Below the pieces are notes generated by a model. That model saw only the letters and a list, made by a program, of their open reading frames with translations. It did not search any database and was not told where the DNA came from. 64,000 bases of DNA from Saccharopolyspora flava (GTDB taxonomy: Bacteria; Actinomycetota; Actinomycetes; Mycobacteriales; Pseudonocardiaceae). Shown piece after piece: positions 7,237 through 16,266 of the stretch. The position numbers and the translations under genes were made by a program. Position 1 is the first letter of the stretch, and every line of letters starts with the position of its first letter. The stretch is from assembly GCF_900116135.1 (NCBI RefSeq), contig NZ_FOZX01000002.1, positions 1 through 64,000 of the forward strand, in the 5' to 3' direction.

Positions 7237-8736
7237 TCAGGAGGGCTCGTGGAGGCGGAGGGCCAGGTAGAAGTCGACGCGGGTGGCGAAGTCGGACAGG
7301 TCGCGCCCGGTGAGCTCCTCGACCCGCTGGACGCGGTAGCGCAGCGTGTTGACGTGCACGTGCAGCAGCTGGGCGCAGCGCGACCAGGAGCCGTTGTTGT
7401 CCAGGAACACCCGCAGGGTGCGGAGCAGTTCGGAGGCGTGCGCGGCGTCGTAGGCGCGGACGTCGGCGAGCAGCCGTTCCCGGTACGAGCGGCGCAGCTC
7501 GTCCGGCGCGGAGGCCAGCAGGACCTCGTGCGAGGCGAGCTCGTCGGCCGTGACGACCTCGGCGCCGCCCCGGCGCTGCTCGGCGAGCCTGCGGGCGTAG
7601 GCGGCCTCGTCGAGGGCGCCGCGCAGCGCGGTGGCGGCGGTGATGTCGCTGATGCCCATCGCCAGCCGCCGCTGCCCCAGCCCGGCTTCGGTGTCGGCGA
7701 CGATGCGGCGCAGCTGGTGCTCGAGGTCGGCGAGGTGGTCGGGCTCGTCGACGAACAGGGCGGCGGCGCCGTCACCGAGCGGCGCGGTGACCGAGGCCAT
7801 GCCGGTGGCGGCCGCGATCTCGCGGAGCAGCGTGGTGGATTCGCCCGCGTCCCCGACGCCCATCGTCACCGCGCGCAGCGGTTCGTCGGCCGGGAGCCCG
7901 GCGGTCTCCAGGCGGGCGGCGACCTCGGTCGGTGAGGAGCTGCCTTCGAGCAGTCTGCGCAGGGCGGCCTCGACGGAGCGGCCCGCGATGCGGCGGGCCT
8001 CGTCGACGCGGGCACGGACCAGCGCGATCACGGTCCCGAGGTCGGTGGCGACGGCTTCGCGGTGCTCGTCCCACTCGACGAGGTCGCCGCTGACCAGGGC
8101 GAACCACTGGGCGGCGGCGGGTTCGGCGCCGGATTCGACCGGCCACAGCACGTGCGGGTCGCCGGCGCGCCAGGTGCGCGGCAGGCGGCCCCGGGCGAAC
8201 TCGGCGAGCGCGCCCGCGCGGGTCTCCTCCGGCAGGTCGGCGGTGCCGCCGACGACCCAGCCCGCGCCGGACAGGACCCAGCAGTCGGCGCCGAGGTCGT
8301 CGGCGGCCATCCGCAGCACCCGGTCCAGGTCGGCGCCGGCGGCGACGGCGGAGATGAGCTCGCGGCGGGGCGCGGAGCGCCACTGGATGCGTTCGGCCAG
8401 CGCGTTGAAGCTCACCGAGATCGGCACCTCGAACGCGGGCAGCCCGTGCTCGCGGCAGGCGGCGATCAGGTCCGGCGGCGCGTGCCCGAGCCGCGCCGTC
8501 CCGGCCGCCAGCCCGGCGACCCCGGCGTCGACCAGGGCCCGCACGAACCGCTCGGAGTCCTCCGGCCCGGAGTGCCACACGAGCCCGCTCAGCACCAGCT
8601 CCCCGCCGCTGAGGTACCGCCGGGGGTCGATCAGATCGGTGATGTACACCCCGCGCACGACCCGCTCCAACCCCCCGGCGTCGCTGAGCAGCACCAACCC
8701 GAGCTCGTCGTCCTCCAACAGATCCCTCAGCCGCAC
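7237..8736 (-). CDS. pucR: PucR-family transcriptional regulator
   Basis: A 499-aa regulator with the PucR layout: an N-terminal purine-catabolism sensor domain (about 1-120, RDLLEDDELGLVLLSDAGG), a central GGDEF-like/CdaR region, and a C-terminal PucR helix-turn-helix (SWSRCAQLLHVHVNTLRYRVQRVEELTG). The GTG start has GGAGG about five bases upstream. PucR of Bacillus subtilis activates purine degradation genes in response to allantoin. Here it is divergent from the xanthine dehydrogenase operon, the expected target. An array of three 24-bp repeats begins 38 bp from its start codon. Confidence 0.9.
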   Translation of the reverse strand: MRLRDLLEDDELGLVLLSDAGGLERVVRGVYITDLIDPRRYLSGGELVLSGLVWHSGPEDSERFVRALVDAGVAGLAAGTARLGHAPPDLIAACREHGLPAFEVPISVSFNALAERIQWRSAPRRELISAVAAGADLDRVLRMAADDLGADCWVLSGAGWVVGGTADLPEETRAGALAEFARGRLPRTWRAGDPHVLWPVESGAEPAAAQWFALVSGDLVEWDEHREAVATDLGTVIALVRARVDEARRIAGRSVEAALRRLLEGSSSPTEVAARLETAGLPADEPLRAVTMGVGDAGESTTLLREIAAATGMASVTAPLGDGAAALFVDEPDHLADLEHQLRRIVADTEAGLGQRRLAMGISDITAATALRGALDEAAYARRLAEQRRGGAEVVTADELASHEVLLASAPDELRRSYRERLLADVRAYDAAHASELLRTLRVFLDNNGSWSRCAQLLHVHVNTLRYRVQRVEELTGRDLSDFATRVDFYLALRLHEPS

Positions 8737-8773
8737 ACGACCTCCCTACCTCACCCGCCCGACACGCCCCACC

Positions 8774-8845
8774 GGTCAAAAACCGCAGGTTTTGACCCGA
8801 CGAATACCGCAGGTTTTGACCGGTCGAATACCGCAGGTTTTGACC
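8774..8845. promoter_or_regulatory. three tandem 24-bp palindrome-cored repeats between pucR and the xdh operon
   Basis: Units occupy 8774-8797, 8798-8821 and 8822-8845, each exactly 24 bases. All share the 16-base stretch ACCGCAGGTTTTGACC. Unit 1 is an inverted repeat (GGTCAAAA ... TTTTGACC). The array lies in the 342-bp divergent interval between pucR (start 8736) and the FAD subunit gene (start 9079). A regulator-binding array is the most likely role, PucR being the obvious candidate. A similar array lies at 16172-16243. I see nothing else assignable in the remainder of the interval. Confidence 0.7.
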
Positions 8846-9078
8846 CGCGGAGGGGTGCGCGTGCTCGGGGTGGGTGTGAGCACGGCGGGCGAGTTTCGCG
8901 GTTTGTAGGAACATACAACCGGGGGTGGTCGGGGGCGAGCGTTTTTCGGGGGTTCGCCCGCTAGTCAGGGGCTGCTCGCCGACTGTGTACTGGGCCACAT
9001 CAGAGCAAGGGGCCTGAGCGGTGGGCACGACCCGAGCAGGCCGAGCAGAGCTGGGCGCCGGTTGAGAAGGAGTACGTC

Positions 9079-9942
9079 GTGGAATTCCTCCGCCCCGCCA
9101 CGTGGCGGGAAGCGCTCGAGGCCAAGGCCGCGCATCCGGGCGCGGTCCCGATCGCGGGCGGCACCGACGTGATGGTCGAGCTGAACTTCGACCGGCACCG
9201 GCCCGAGGTCCTCATCGACCTCACCACCGTGCCCGAGCTCGCCGAGTGGGCGCCGGACGGAGACGTGCTGCGCATCGGCGCGGGCGTCCCCTACGCGCGC
9301 CTCATCGAGGAGCTGGGCACCCGAGTACCCGGTCTGGCGATGGCCGGCCGGACCGTGGGGTCCCCGCAGATCCGCAACCGCGGCACCGTCGGGGGCAACC
9401 TCGGCTCGGCCTCGCCTGCCGGAGACGCCCACCCACCGCTGCTGGCGGCCGGGGCGGGCGTCGAGGTCGAGTCCGTGCGCGGATCGCGGGTGATCCCCGC
9501 TCACGAGTTCTTCACCGGGCCCAAGCGCAACGCCCTCGCCGACGACGAGCTGATCGCGGCGATCCGCATCGCACCGGCGCCGGGCCCGCAGCAGTTCTCC
9601 AAGGTCGGCACCCGCAACGCGATGGTCATCGCGGTGTGCACCTTCGCCGTCTCGCTGGACCCCGCCGCCGGGACCGTCGGCACCGGCATCGGCTCGGCCG
9701 GACCCACCCCGCTGCGGGCGCGAGAGGCGGAGGACTTCCTGGCCGCCGAGCTCGACTGGGACGGGCCGCTGGAGGACGCGGTGGCCCGCCGCTTCGGCGA
9801 GCTCGTCGCGCGGGCCGCGTCCCCGATCGACGACGTGCGCGGCAGCGCCGACTACCGCAGGCACGCCTTGGGCGTGCTGGCCCGCCGGACCCTGACCTGG
9901 GCCTGGCACGAGCACCGTTCCGGGAGGCAGGAATGCGCCTGA
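9079..9942 (+). CDS. xanthine dehydrogenase FAD-binding subunit
   Basis: Medium subunit of a molybdenum hydroxylase, which passes electrons from the iron-sulfur subunit through FAD to NAD or another acceptor. The 287-aa protein has the CO-dehydrogenase-flavoprotein-like FAD fold: AGGTDVMVELN near residue 26 and the second FAD loop GSPQIRNRGTVGGNLGSASPAGD near 95-117. The GTG start has GAGAAGGAG upstream. The stop overlaps the start of the 2Fe-2S gene by 10 bp, so the genes are translationally coupled. Equivalent to PucC of B. subtilis. Confidence 0.93.
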   Translation: MEFLRPATWREALEAKAAHPGAVPIAGGTDVMVELNFDRHRPEVLIDLTTVPELAEWAPDGDVLRIGAGVPYARLIEELGTRVPGLAMAGRTVGSPQIRNRGTVGGNLGSASPAGDAHPPLLAAGAGVEVESVRGSRVIPAHEFFTGPKRNALADDELIAAIRIAPAPGPQQFSKVGTRNAMVIAVCTFAVSLDPAAGTVGTGIGSAGPTPLRAREAEDFLAAELDWDGPLEDAVARRFGELVARAASPIDDVRGSADYRRHALGVLARRTLTWAWHEHRSGRQECA

Positions 9943-10403
9943 AGTTCACCGTCAACGGGCGCCGGCAGGAGGCCGACGACGTGTGGGAGGGCGAGTCCCT
10001 GCTGTACGTGCTGCGCGAGCGGCTCGGCCTGCCGGGCTCGAAGAACGCCTGCGAGCAGGGCGAGTGCGGGTCGTGCACGGTCTACCTGGACGGCGTCCCG
10101 GCCTGCTCGTGCCTGGTCGCGGCCGGTCAGGCCGAGGGCCGCGAGGTCCGCACCGTCGAAGGTCTTGCCGACGACGAGCAGCTGGACCCGGTCCAGCAGG
10201 CGTTCGTCGAGACCGGCGCCGTGCAGTGCGGTTTCTGCACGCCGGGACTGCTGGTGCAGACCCACGACCTGCTGGAGCGCACCCCGCAGCCCTCGGACGC
10301 CGAGATCCGCGAGTCCCTGGCCGGGAACCTGTGCCGCTGCACGGGTTACGAGAAGATCATGGACGCGGTGCGGCTCGCCGCCTCCCGGAGGAGCGATGGC
10401 TGA
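9933..10403 (+). CDS. xanthine dehydrogenase iron-sulfur subunit
   Basis: Small subunit with two 2Fe-2S clusters. The plant-ferredoxin-type cluster ligands are in CEQGECGSC plus the Cys of GVPACSC. The helical C-terminal cluster uses CGFCTPG and CRCTG. Length (156 aa) matches the family. GGGAGGCAGG lies just before the ATG, inside the end of the FAD gene. It overlaps the next gene by 8 bp. Equivalent to PucE. Confidence 0.95.
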   Translation: MRLKFTVNGRRQEADDVWEGESLLYVLRERLGLPGSKNACEQGECGSCTVYLDGVPACSCLVAAGQAEGREVRTVEGLADDEQLDPVQQAFVETGAVQCGFCTPGLLVQTHDLLERTPQPSDAEIRESLAGNLCRCTGYEKIMDAVRLAASRRSDG

Positions 10404-11736
10404 GCGGATCGTCGTCGAGGGCGGGTCGGTCGTGGCGGTCGACGACGCCGGGACCGAGCACGCCGAGGGCCACGTCGTCATCGAGGGCGACCGGATCGTC
10501 TCGGTGGGGCCGGGATCGGCGCCGCCGCAGGACGTGCCGGTGCGCCGGATCGACGCCACCGGCTGCCTGGTCACGCCCGGCCTGATCAACACCCACCACC
10601 ACCTCTACCAGTGGGCGACGCGCGGCTACGCCGCCGACTCGACGCTGTTCGAGTGGCTCACCGAGCTCTACCCGGTGTGGGCGCGGATGGACGCCGAGAG
10701 CGTGCACGCCGCCGCCTCGGCCGGTCTCGCGCAGCTGGCGCGCTCGGGCTGCACCACCGCCGCCGACCACCACTACGTGTTCCCGCGCGAGGGCGGTGAC
10801 GTGTTCGGCGCGGTGGTCGCCGCCGCCGAGCGGACCGGGCTGCGGCTGCACGCGGTGCGCGGCTCGATGGATCGCGGCCGCTCGCGGGGAGGTCTGCCGC
10901 CGGACTCGGTCGTGGAGGACCGGGACGCGGCGCTGGCCGCGACGCAGCGGGCCATCGACGACTTCCACGACCCCGCGCCGAACTCCCGCGTCCGGGTCGC
11001 GGTGGGTCCGTGCTCGCCGTTCTCGGTGAGCGCCGAGCTGATGCGCGAGGCCGCGGAACTGGCCCGCCGCAACGGGGTTCGGCTGCACACCCACCTCGCC
11101 GAGACCACCGACGAGGCGGAGCAGTGCCGCGCGGAGTTCGGCCGCACCCCGGTGGAGTACGCCGAGGACGTGGGCTGGCTCGGGCCGGACGTGTGGCTCG
11201 CGCACGCCGTGCACCTGTCCCCCGCCGAGATCCGCGCTCTGGCCGCGACGGGCACCGGGGCCGCGCACTGCCCGAGCTCCAACGGCCGGCTCGGTGCCGG
11301 GATCGCGCCGGTGCGCGGGCTGCTGGAGGCCGGAGCCCCCGTCGGTCTGGGGGTCGACGGGGTCGCGTCCAACGAGTCCGGCGGGCTGGGCGAGGAGATG
11401 CGCCAGGCGCTGCTGCTGGCCCGCGCGACCGGTGGGCCGCGCGCGATGTCGGTGCGCGAGGCGCTGTGGCTGGCGACCCGGGGCGGCGCGCGCTGCCTGG
11501 GCCGCGAGGACGAGATCGGCTCGCTGGAGCCGGGCAAGCTCGCCGACGTCGCCGTGTGGCGGCTCGGCGGGCTCGACCACACCGGCATCGCCGACCCGGT
11601 CGCCGCGCTGGTGCTGGGCCGGTTGCCGCAGGTGGAAACGCTGCTGTGCGGCGGGATCGAAGTCATCGAGCAGGACAACGTCGTCGAAGAGCTGGACCGG
11701 GCGAGCGCCCGGCTGCGCCTGGTGGAGGTGTCGTGA
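10396..11736 (+). CDS. 8-oxoguanine deaminase-like amidohydrolase
   Basis: Amidohydrolase of the ATZ/TRZ and 8-oxoguanine deaminase group (446 aa). Metal ligands are recognisable: NTHHHLYQ in the first strand, HTHLAETTDEAEQC, HAVHLS, and the Asp of GVDGVASNE. The family hydrolytically removes an amino group from a purine- or triazine-like ring. Given its place inside a xanthine dehydrogenase operon, 8-oxoguanine to urate is the best guess. The ATG has GGAGGA upstream; the start overlaps the 2Fe-2S gene and the stop overlaps the GTG of the next gene by 4 bp. Inserting the gene between the small and large dehydrogenase subunits strongly implies co-regulation with purine oxidation. Guanine or an S-triazine remain alternatives. 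Confidence 0.85.
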   Translation: MAERIVVEGGSVVAVDDAGTEHAEGHVVIEGDRIVSVGPGSAPPQDVPVRRIDATGCLVTPGLINTHHHLYQWATRGYAADSTLFEWLTELYPVWARMDAESVHAAASAGLAQLARSGCTTAADHHYVFPREGGDVFGAVVAAAERTGLRLHAVRGSMDRGRSRGGLPPDSVVEDRDAALAATQRAIDDFHDPAPNSRVRVAVGPCSPFSVSAELMREAAELARRNGVRLHTHLAETTDEAEQCRAEFGRTPVEYAEDVGWLGPDVWLAHAVHLSPAEIRALAATGTGAAHCPSSNGRLGAGIAPVRGLLEAGAPVGLGVDGVASNESGGLGEEMRQALLLARATGGPRAMSVREALWLATRGGARCLGREDEIGSLEPGKLADVAVWRLGGLDHTGIADPVAALVLGRLPQVETLLCGGIEVIEQDNVVEELDRASARLRLVEVS

Positions 11737-14045
11737 CCATGACCGACCGACCGAGTGCTCAGGCACCGACCCGGACCCCGCAGCGGCTCGACGACGCCAT
11801 CGACGGCGGGATCGGCGAGTCCCCGCTGCGCCCCGACGCGGGCCTGAAGGTGACCGGCGAGTTCGCCTACGCGTCGGACCTGTGGGCCGAGGACATGCTG
11901 TGGGGCGCGACGCTGCGCAGCCCGCACCCGCACGCCCGGATCCGCTCGATCGACATCGGCCCGGCGATGGCGATGGCCGGGGTGCACACCGTGCTCACCG
12001 CCGAGGACGTGCCGGGCGAGAACATCTACGGCCTCAAGACCGTCGACCAGCCGGTGCTGGCCTCCGACGTGGTGCGCTACGTCGGCGAGGCGGTGGCGCT
12101 GGTCGCCGCCGACCACCCGGAGACGGCGCGGCGGGCGCTGGAGCGCATCGTCGTCGACTACGAGGTGCTGGAGCCGGTGCTCGACGCCGAGCGGGCCGCG
12201 CACGACGAGGACCTGCCGAAGCTGCACCCGGACGGCAACGTGGTGCGCCACCAGCGGATCGTCAAGGGCGATCCGGACGCGACCGCCGAGGTCGTGGTCT
12301 CCGGCGTCTACACCGTGGGCATGCAGGACCAGGCGTTCCTCGGGCCGGAGTCGGGGCTGGCGATCCCCGCCGAGGACGGCGGCGTCGACCTCTACCTGGC
12401 CACCCAGGACCTGCACTCCGACCTCAAGCAGACCGCCCGCGCGCTGGGGCTTCCGCCGGAGAAGGTGCGGATGACGATGTCCGGCGTCGGCGGCGCTTTC
12501 GGCGGCCGCGAGGACCTGTCGATCCAGGTGCACGTGTGCATGCTGGCGATGCACGTGGGCAAGCCGGTGAAGATGTACTACAGCCGCGAGGAGTCGTTCT
12601 ACGGCCACGTGCACCGGCACCCGGCCAAGATGTACTACGAGCACGGCGCGACCCGCGACGGGCAACTCGTCTACGTCAAGGCCACCCAGTACTTCGACGG
12701 CGGCGCGTACGCGTCGAAGACGCCCGTGGTGGTGGGCAACGCGACCACGCTGGGCGTCGGCCCGTACGTGGTGCCCCACGTCCGCATCGACGGCTGGGGC
12801 ATCTACACCAACAACCCGCCGTGCGGCGCGATGCGCGGATTGGGCGCGGTGCAGCCGACTTTCGCCTACGAGTCGCAGATGGACAAGCTCGCCGACGCGC
12901 TCGGGATGGACCCGGTGGAGCTGCGGGTGCGCAACGCGATCTCCCAGGGCGAGACCATCCCGACCGGCCAGGTCGTCGACTCCCCCGCCCCGGTCGCCGA
13001 GCTGCTGGAACGCGTCCGCGCGCTGCCGATGCCGGCCGACCGCGACACCAGCGACATCCGGGAGCTGCCCGGTGGCGCGTCCAACACCACCCACGGCGAG
13101 GGCGTGGTGCGCGGCATCGGTTACGGGGTGACGATCAAGAACATCTGCTACTCCGAGGGCGCCGACGACTTCTCCACGGCGCGGGTGCGGTTGCAGCTCA
13201 TCGGCGGCGAACCGGCCGCGATGGTGCACACCGCTGCCGCCGAGGTCGGCCAGGGCCTGGTGACCGTGCAGCAGCAGATCGCGCGCAGCGAGCTGGGCGT
13301 GGAGCGGGTGACCATCCACCCCAACGACACCTCCGTGGGCCCGGCCGGTTCCAGCTCCGCCTCGCGCCAGACCTACGTCACCGGCGGTGCCGTGCGGGAG
13401 GCGTGCCAGGCGGTGCGGGAGGTGCTGTTCGAGCGCGTCGTCGACCGGTACGGGACCGCGGTGGGCCTGTCGCTGCAGGGCGGCAAGGTCATCTCCGCCG
13501 AGGGCGTGATCGCCGACCTCGCCGAGGTGCTGGGCGACGACGTCATCGAGGAGACCCGCGAGTACCACCACCGGCAGACCTTCCCGATGGACGCCGACGG
13601 GCGCAGCGACGTGGTGCAGGTGCAGCACGCCTTCTCCGCGCACCGCGCCGTGGTCGACGTCGACACCGAGCTGGGGCTGGTCAAGGTCGTGCAGCTGGCC
13701 TGCGCGCAGGACGTCGGCAAGGCCGTCAACCCGGAGGCCGTGCTCGGGCAGATCCAGGGCGGGTCGGCGCAGGGCCTCGGGCTGGCGGTGATGGAGGAGA
13801 TCCAGGTCCGCGACGGGCGGATCCGCAACCCCTCGTTCACCGACTACCTGATCCCGACGATCTTGGACATGCCGCCGATGGAGATCGACGTCGTCGAGCG
13901 CGCCGACGACAACGCGCCCTACGGGGTCCGGGGCGTCGGCGAGCCGCCGACGATCTCCACCACGCCGGCCGTCGTCGCGGCGATCCGCGCCGCCACCGGC
14001 AAATCCCTCACCCACACGCCGGTCGCTCCCGAGCACATCATCTGA
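11733..14045 (+). CDS. xanthine dehydrogenase molybdenum-binding subunit
   Basis: Large catalytic subunit (770 aa) that binds the molybdopterin cofactor and hydroxylates hypoxanthine and xanthine to urate. It shows the family order: an N-terminal hammerhead domain (LKVTGEFAYASDLW), GVGGAFGGRED at the cofactor site, NPPCGAMRGLGAVQ in the substrate region, SSSASRQTYVTGGAV, and the C-terminal GVRGVGEPPTI with the catalytic glutamate. The GTG at 11733 overlaps the preceding stop by 4 bp; an ATG six bases later is an alternative with GGAGG about 11 bases away. Equivalent to PucD. The order FAD, Fe-S, deaminase, Mo subunit is unusual only for the inserted deaminase. Confidence 0.93.
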   Translation: MTMTDRPSAQAPTRTPQRLDDAIDGGIGESPLRPDAGLKVTGEFAYASDLWAEDMLWGATLRSPHPHARIRSIDIGPAMAMAGVHTVLTAEDVPGENIYGLKTVDQPVLASDVVRYVGEAVALVAADHPETARRALERIVVDYEVLEPVLDAERAAHDEDLPKLHPDGNVVRHQRIVKGDPDATAEVVVSGVYTVGMQDQAFLGPESGLAIPAEDGGVDLYLATQDLHSDLKQTARALGLPPEKVRMTMSGVGGAFGGREDLSIQVHVCMLAMHVGKPVKMYYSREESFYGHVHRHPAKMYYEHGATRDGQLVYVKATQYFDGGAYASKTPVVVGNATTLGVGPYVVPHVRIDGWGIYTNNPPCGAMRGLGAVQPTFAYESQMDKLADALGMDPVELRVRNAISQGETIPTGQVVDSPAPVAELLERVRALPMPADRDTSDIRELPGGASNTTHGEGVVRGIGYGVTIKNICYSEGADDFSTARVRLQLIGGEPAAMVHTAAAEVGQGLVTVQQQIARSELGVERVTIHPNDTSVGPAGSSSASRQTYVTGGAVREACQAVREVLFERVVDRYGTAVGLSLQGGKVISAEGVIADLAEVLGDDVIEETREYHHRQTFPMDADGRSDVVQVQHAFSAHRAVVDVDTELGLVKVVQLACAQDVGKAVNPEAVLGQIQGGSAQGLGLAVMEEIQVRDGRIRNPSFTDYLIPTILDMPPMEIDVVERADDNAPYGVRGVGEPPTISTTPAVVAAIRAATGKSLTHTPVAPEHII

Positions 14046-14077
14046 GCGGCACCACCGAGAACCATTGGAGTGAACCG

Positions 14078-14563
14078 ATGTCCGTCGACGTCGCAACCCA
14101 GCAGGAGCAGTCCTGGATGGCTCGCGCGATCGAGCTGGCCACCGCCAACGTGCACGACGGCGGCGGCCCGTTCGGCGCGGTGATCGTCCGCGACGGCGAG
14201 GTCGTGGCCACCGGCGCCAACCGCGTCACCCCCGACCTGGACCCGACCGCGCACGCCGAGGTCGTCGCGATCCGCAACGCCTGCCGGGAGCTGGGCACGT
14301 TCTCGCTGGCCGGCTGCGTGCTGGTGACCTCGTGCGAGCCGTGCCCGATGTGCCTGGCCTCGGCGATGTGGGCCCGGGTCGACCGGGTCCTGTTCGCCGC
14401 CGACCGCGACGACGCGGCCGCGGCGGGCTTCGACGACCGCGCCTTCTACGACGCGATGGTCGACCCCGCCCAGAACCCGACCGCGGTCGTGCGGATCGAC
14501 ATCGCCAACCGCAACGAAGCCTTCGACGCCTGGCGCAACAAAGCAGACCGCGTCGATTACTGA
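14078..14563 (+). CDS. guaD: guanine deaminase (cytidine-deaminase fold)
   Basis: Converts guanine to xanthine, feeding xanthine dehydrogenase. The 161-aa protein belongs to the small zinc deaminase type found in B. subtilis rather than the amidohydrolase type. The zinc motif TAHAEVVAIRNA carries the His ligand and catalytic Glu, and CEPCPMC carries the two Cys ligands. The C-terminal tail (AFDAWRNKADRVDY) matches the domain-swapped tail of that family. The ATG has TTGGAGTG upstream, 32 bp after the dehydrogenase stop, so it is probably in the same transcript. Confidence 0.9.
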   Translation: MSVDVATQQEQSWMARAIELATANVHDGGGPFGAVIVRDGEVVATGANRVTPDLDPTAHAEVVAIRNACRELGTFSLAGCVLVTSCEPCPMCLASAMWARVDRVLFAADRDDAAAAGFDDRAFYDAMVDPAQNPTAVVRIDIANRNEAFDAWRNKADRVDY

Positions 14564-14742
14564 GAACGAGCGCACAACCCGCGCAATCCACGGCGATGAC
14601 CGGGTCGCCACCTGACACGAGCCGCTGACCTGCGGTTCCATCACCAAACGCCCCGCACCTGGCTTTCGGCGAATTCTCGCCGGGCTCAACCCTGCCCGGA
14701 AAACCGACGTCCCGGGGGCGCCCACCGGCATGGGAGGACGCA

Positions 14743-16161
14743 ATGACCCAGCAAGTGACCACCAGACCCGGCAGCGGGCTGGACCGCGCGTTCCGGATAT
14801 CGGAGCGCGGTTCCACCGTCGCCCGCGAACTGCGCGGCGGCCTGACCACCTTCGTCGCGATGGCCTACATCGTGATGCTCAACCCGCTGATCCTCGGTTC
14901 CGGAACCGACGTGACCGGCGCGAAGCTCTCCCCCGAGCAGCTCACGACCGCCACCGCCGCCACCGCGGGCGTGATGACCATCGTGATGGGCCTGGTCGGC
15001 AACGCCCCGCTGGCGCTGGCCACCGGTCTGGGCGTGAACGCGGTCGTGGCGTTCACCATCGCGCCCACCATGACCTGGGCCGAGGCGTTCGGGCTCGTGG
15101 TGCTCGAAGGCGTGGTGATCGTGGCGCTGGCGCTCAGCGGCGTCCGCGAGAAGATCATGAACGCCATCCCGGAGCCGCTCAAGATCGCCCTCACCGTCGG
15201 CATCGGCCTCTACATCGCGCTGATCGGACTGGTCAGCGCCGGTTTCGTGACGCGGGTGCCGGACTCGCAGGAGACGACGGTTCCGGTGCAGATGGGCACC
15301 GACGGGCACCTGGCGGGCATCCCGATCGCGGTGTTCTGCGTGACGCTGCTGGTGATGATGGGCCTGATGGCCCGCCGCACTCCCGGCGCCATCCTGCTGG
15401 GCATCGTGACCGGGACCGTGCTCGCGCTCATCGCCAACTCCGCGCTGAACATCGCGCCGGAGCAGTGGGGAACGGTGGTCCCGGAGCTGCCCGCGAACCT
15501 GGTGGGCACGCCCGACTTCGGGCTGTTCGGGCAGGTGGACCTGTTCGGCGGGTTCGCCGCGGCCGGCGGTGTGGCGGCGACGGTGTTCCTGTTCACGCTG
15601 GTACTGTCCGGGTTCTTCGACGCGATGGGCACGATCACCAGCGTCTCCTCGCAGGCCGGGCTCGCCCAGGACGGCAAGGTGCAGGGCATGGGCCGCATCC
15701 TGGCCGTCGACGGCGTGGCCGCCGCGGCGGGCGGGTTCACCGGTGCGGCCCCGAACACGGTGTTCCTGGAGTCGGCCGCGGGCGTCGCCGAAGGTGCCCG
15801 CACCGGCCTGGCCAGCGTCGTCACCGGCCTGCTGTTCTGCCTGACGCTGCTGATCACGCCGCTGGCCTCGATCGTCCCGGCCCAGGCCGCGGCACCGGCG
15901 CTGGTGATCGTCGGCGGCCTGATGATGTCGCAGGTCCGGCTCATCCCGTGGAACGACCCGGACTACGTCATCCCGGCGTTCCTGACGCTGGCGGTCATCC
16001 CCTACACCTACATGATCACCAACGGCATCGGTGCGGGCCTGATCGCGTTCGCGGTCATCAAGCTCGCCCGGGGCAAGGTCCGCGAGATCGGCTGGCTCGT
16101 CGGTTCCCTGGCGATCGTCTTCGCGATCTACTTCCTCATCTCCGGCCTCACCGGCCTCTGA
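14743..16161 (+). CDS. AzgA/PbuG-type purine permease
   Basis: Membrane carrier of the AzgA-like NCS2/AT12 family that imports guanine, hypoxanthine or adenine. The 472-aa length and pattern of about 12-14 hydrophobic segments fit. Family motifs include TTFVAMAYIVMLNPLIL near the N-terminus, GLGVNAVVAFTIAPTM, FFDAMGTITSVSSQAGL and GFTGAAPNTVFLESAAGV. The ATG has GGGAGGACGCA upstream. It follows guanine deaminase after a 179-bp gap holding no recognisable riboswitch, so it may have its own promoter. It supplies substrate to the deaminases and dehydrogenase before it. Confidence 0.92.
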   Translation: MTQQVTTRPGSGLDRAFRISERGSTVARELRGGLTTFVAMAYIVMLNPLILGSGTDVTGAKLSPEQLTTATAATAGVMTIVMGLVGNAPLALATGLGVNAVVAFTIAPTMTWAEAFGLVVLEGVVIVALALSGVREKIMNAIPEPLKIALTVGIGLYIALIGLVSAGFVTRVPDSQETTVPVQMGTDGHLAGIPIAVFCVTLLVMMGLMARRTPGAILLGIVTGTVLALIANSALNIAPEQWGTVVPELPANLVGTPDFGLFGQVDLFGGFAAAGGVAATVFLFTLVLSGFFDAMGTITSVSSQAGLAQDGKVQGMGRILAVDGVAAAAGGFTGAAPNTVFLESAAGVAEGARTGLASVVTGLLFCLTLLITPLASIVPAQAAAPALVIVGGLMMSQVRLIPWNDPDYVIPAFLTLAVIPYTYMITNGIGAGLIAFAVIKLARGKVREIGWLVGSLAIVFAIYFLISGLTGL

Positions 16162-16171
16162 CACCCACCCC

Positions 16172-16243
16172 GTGTCGAAAACCCCGGTTTTCATCGCGTC
16201 AAAAACCCCGGTTTTCGTGGCGCGAAAACCGGGGTTTTCGACA
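16172..16243. promoter_or_regulatory. three tandem 24-bp palindrome-cored repeats after the purine permease gene
   Basis: Units lie at 16172-16195, 16196-16219 and 16220-16243. Units 1 and 2 carry the perfect palindromic core AAAACCCCGGTTTT; unit 3 carries AAAACCGGGGTTTT. The outer ends GTGTCG and CGACAC are themselves inverted. Unit length, copy number and an AAAACC-GGTTTT type of core are shared with the array at 8774-8845. The array starts 11 bp after the permease stop and ends 24 bp before the MobA-like gene, so it could be an operator, a terminator or both. Confidence 0.65.
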
Positions 16244-16266
16244 CGCGTACTACCTTCGGGGGTGTG

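Noticed and set aside
8774..8845. Possible CRISPR array
   Set aside because: The units are directly contiguous with no spacers, only three copies exist and no cas genes are nearby.
14564..14742. Purine riboswitch upstream of the permease gene
   Set aside because: No conserved purine-aptamer core or paired loops could be recognised in the 179-bp leader.
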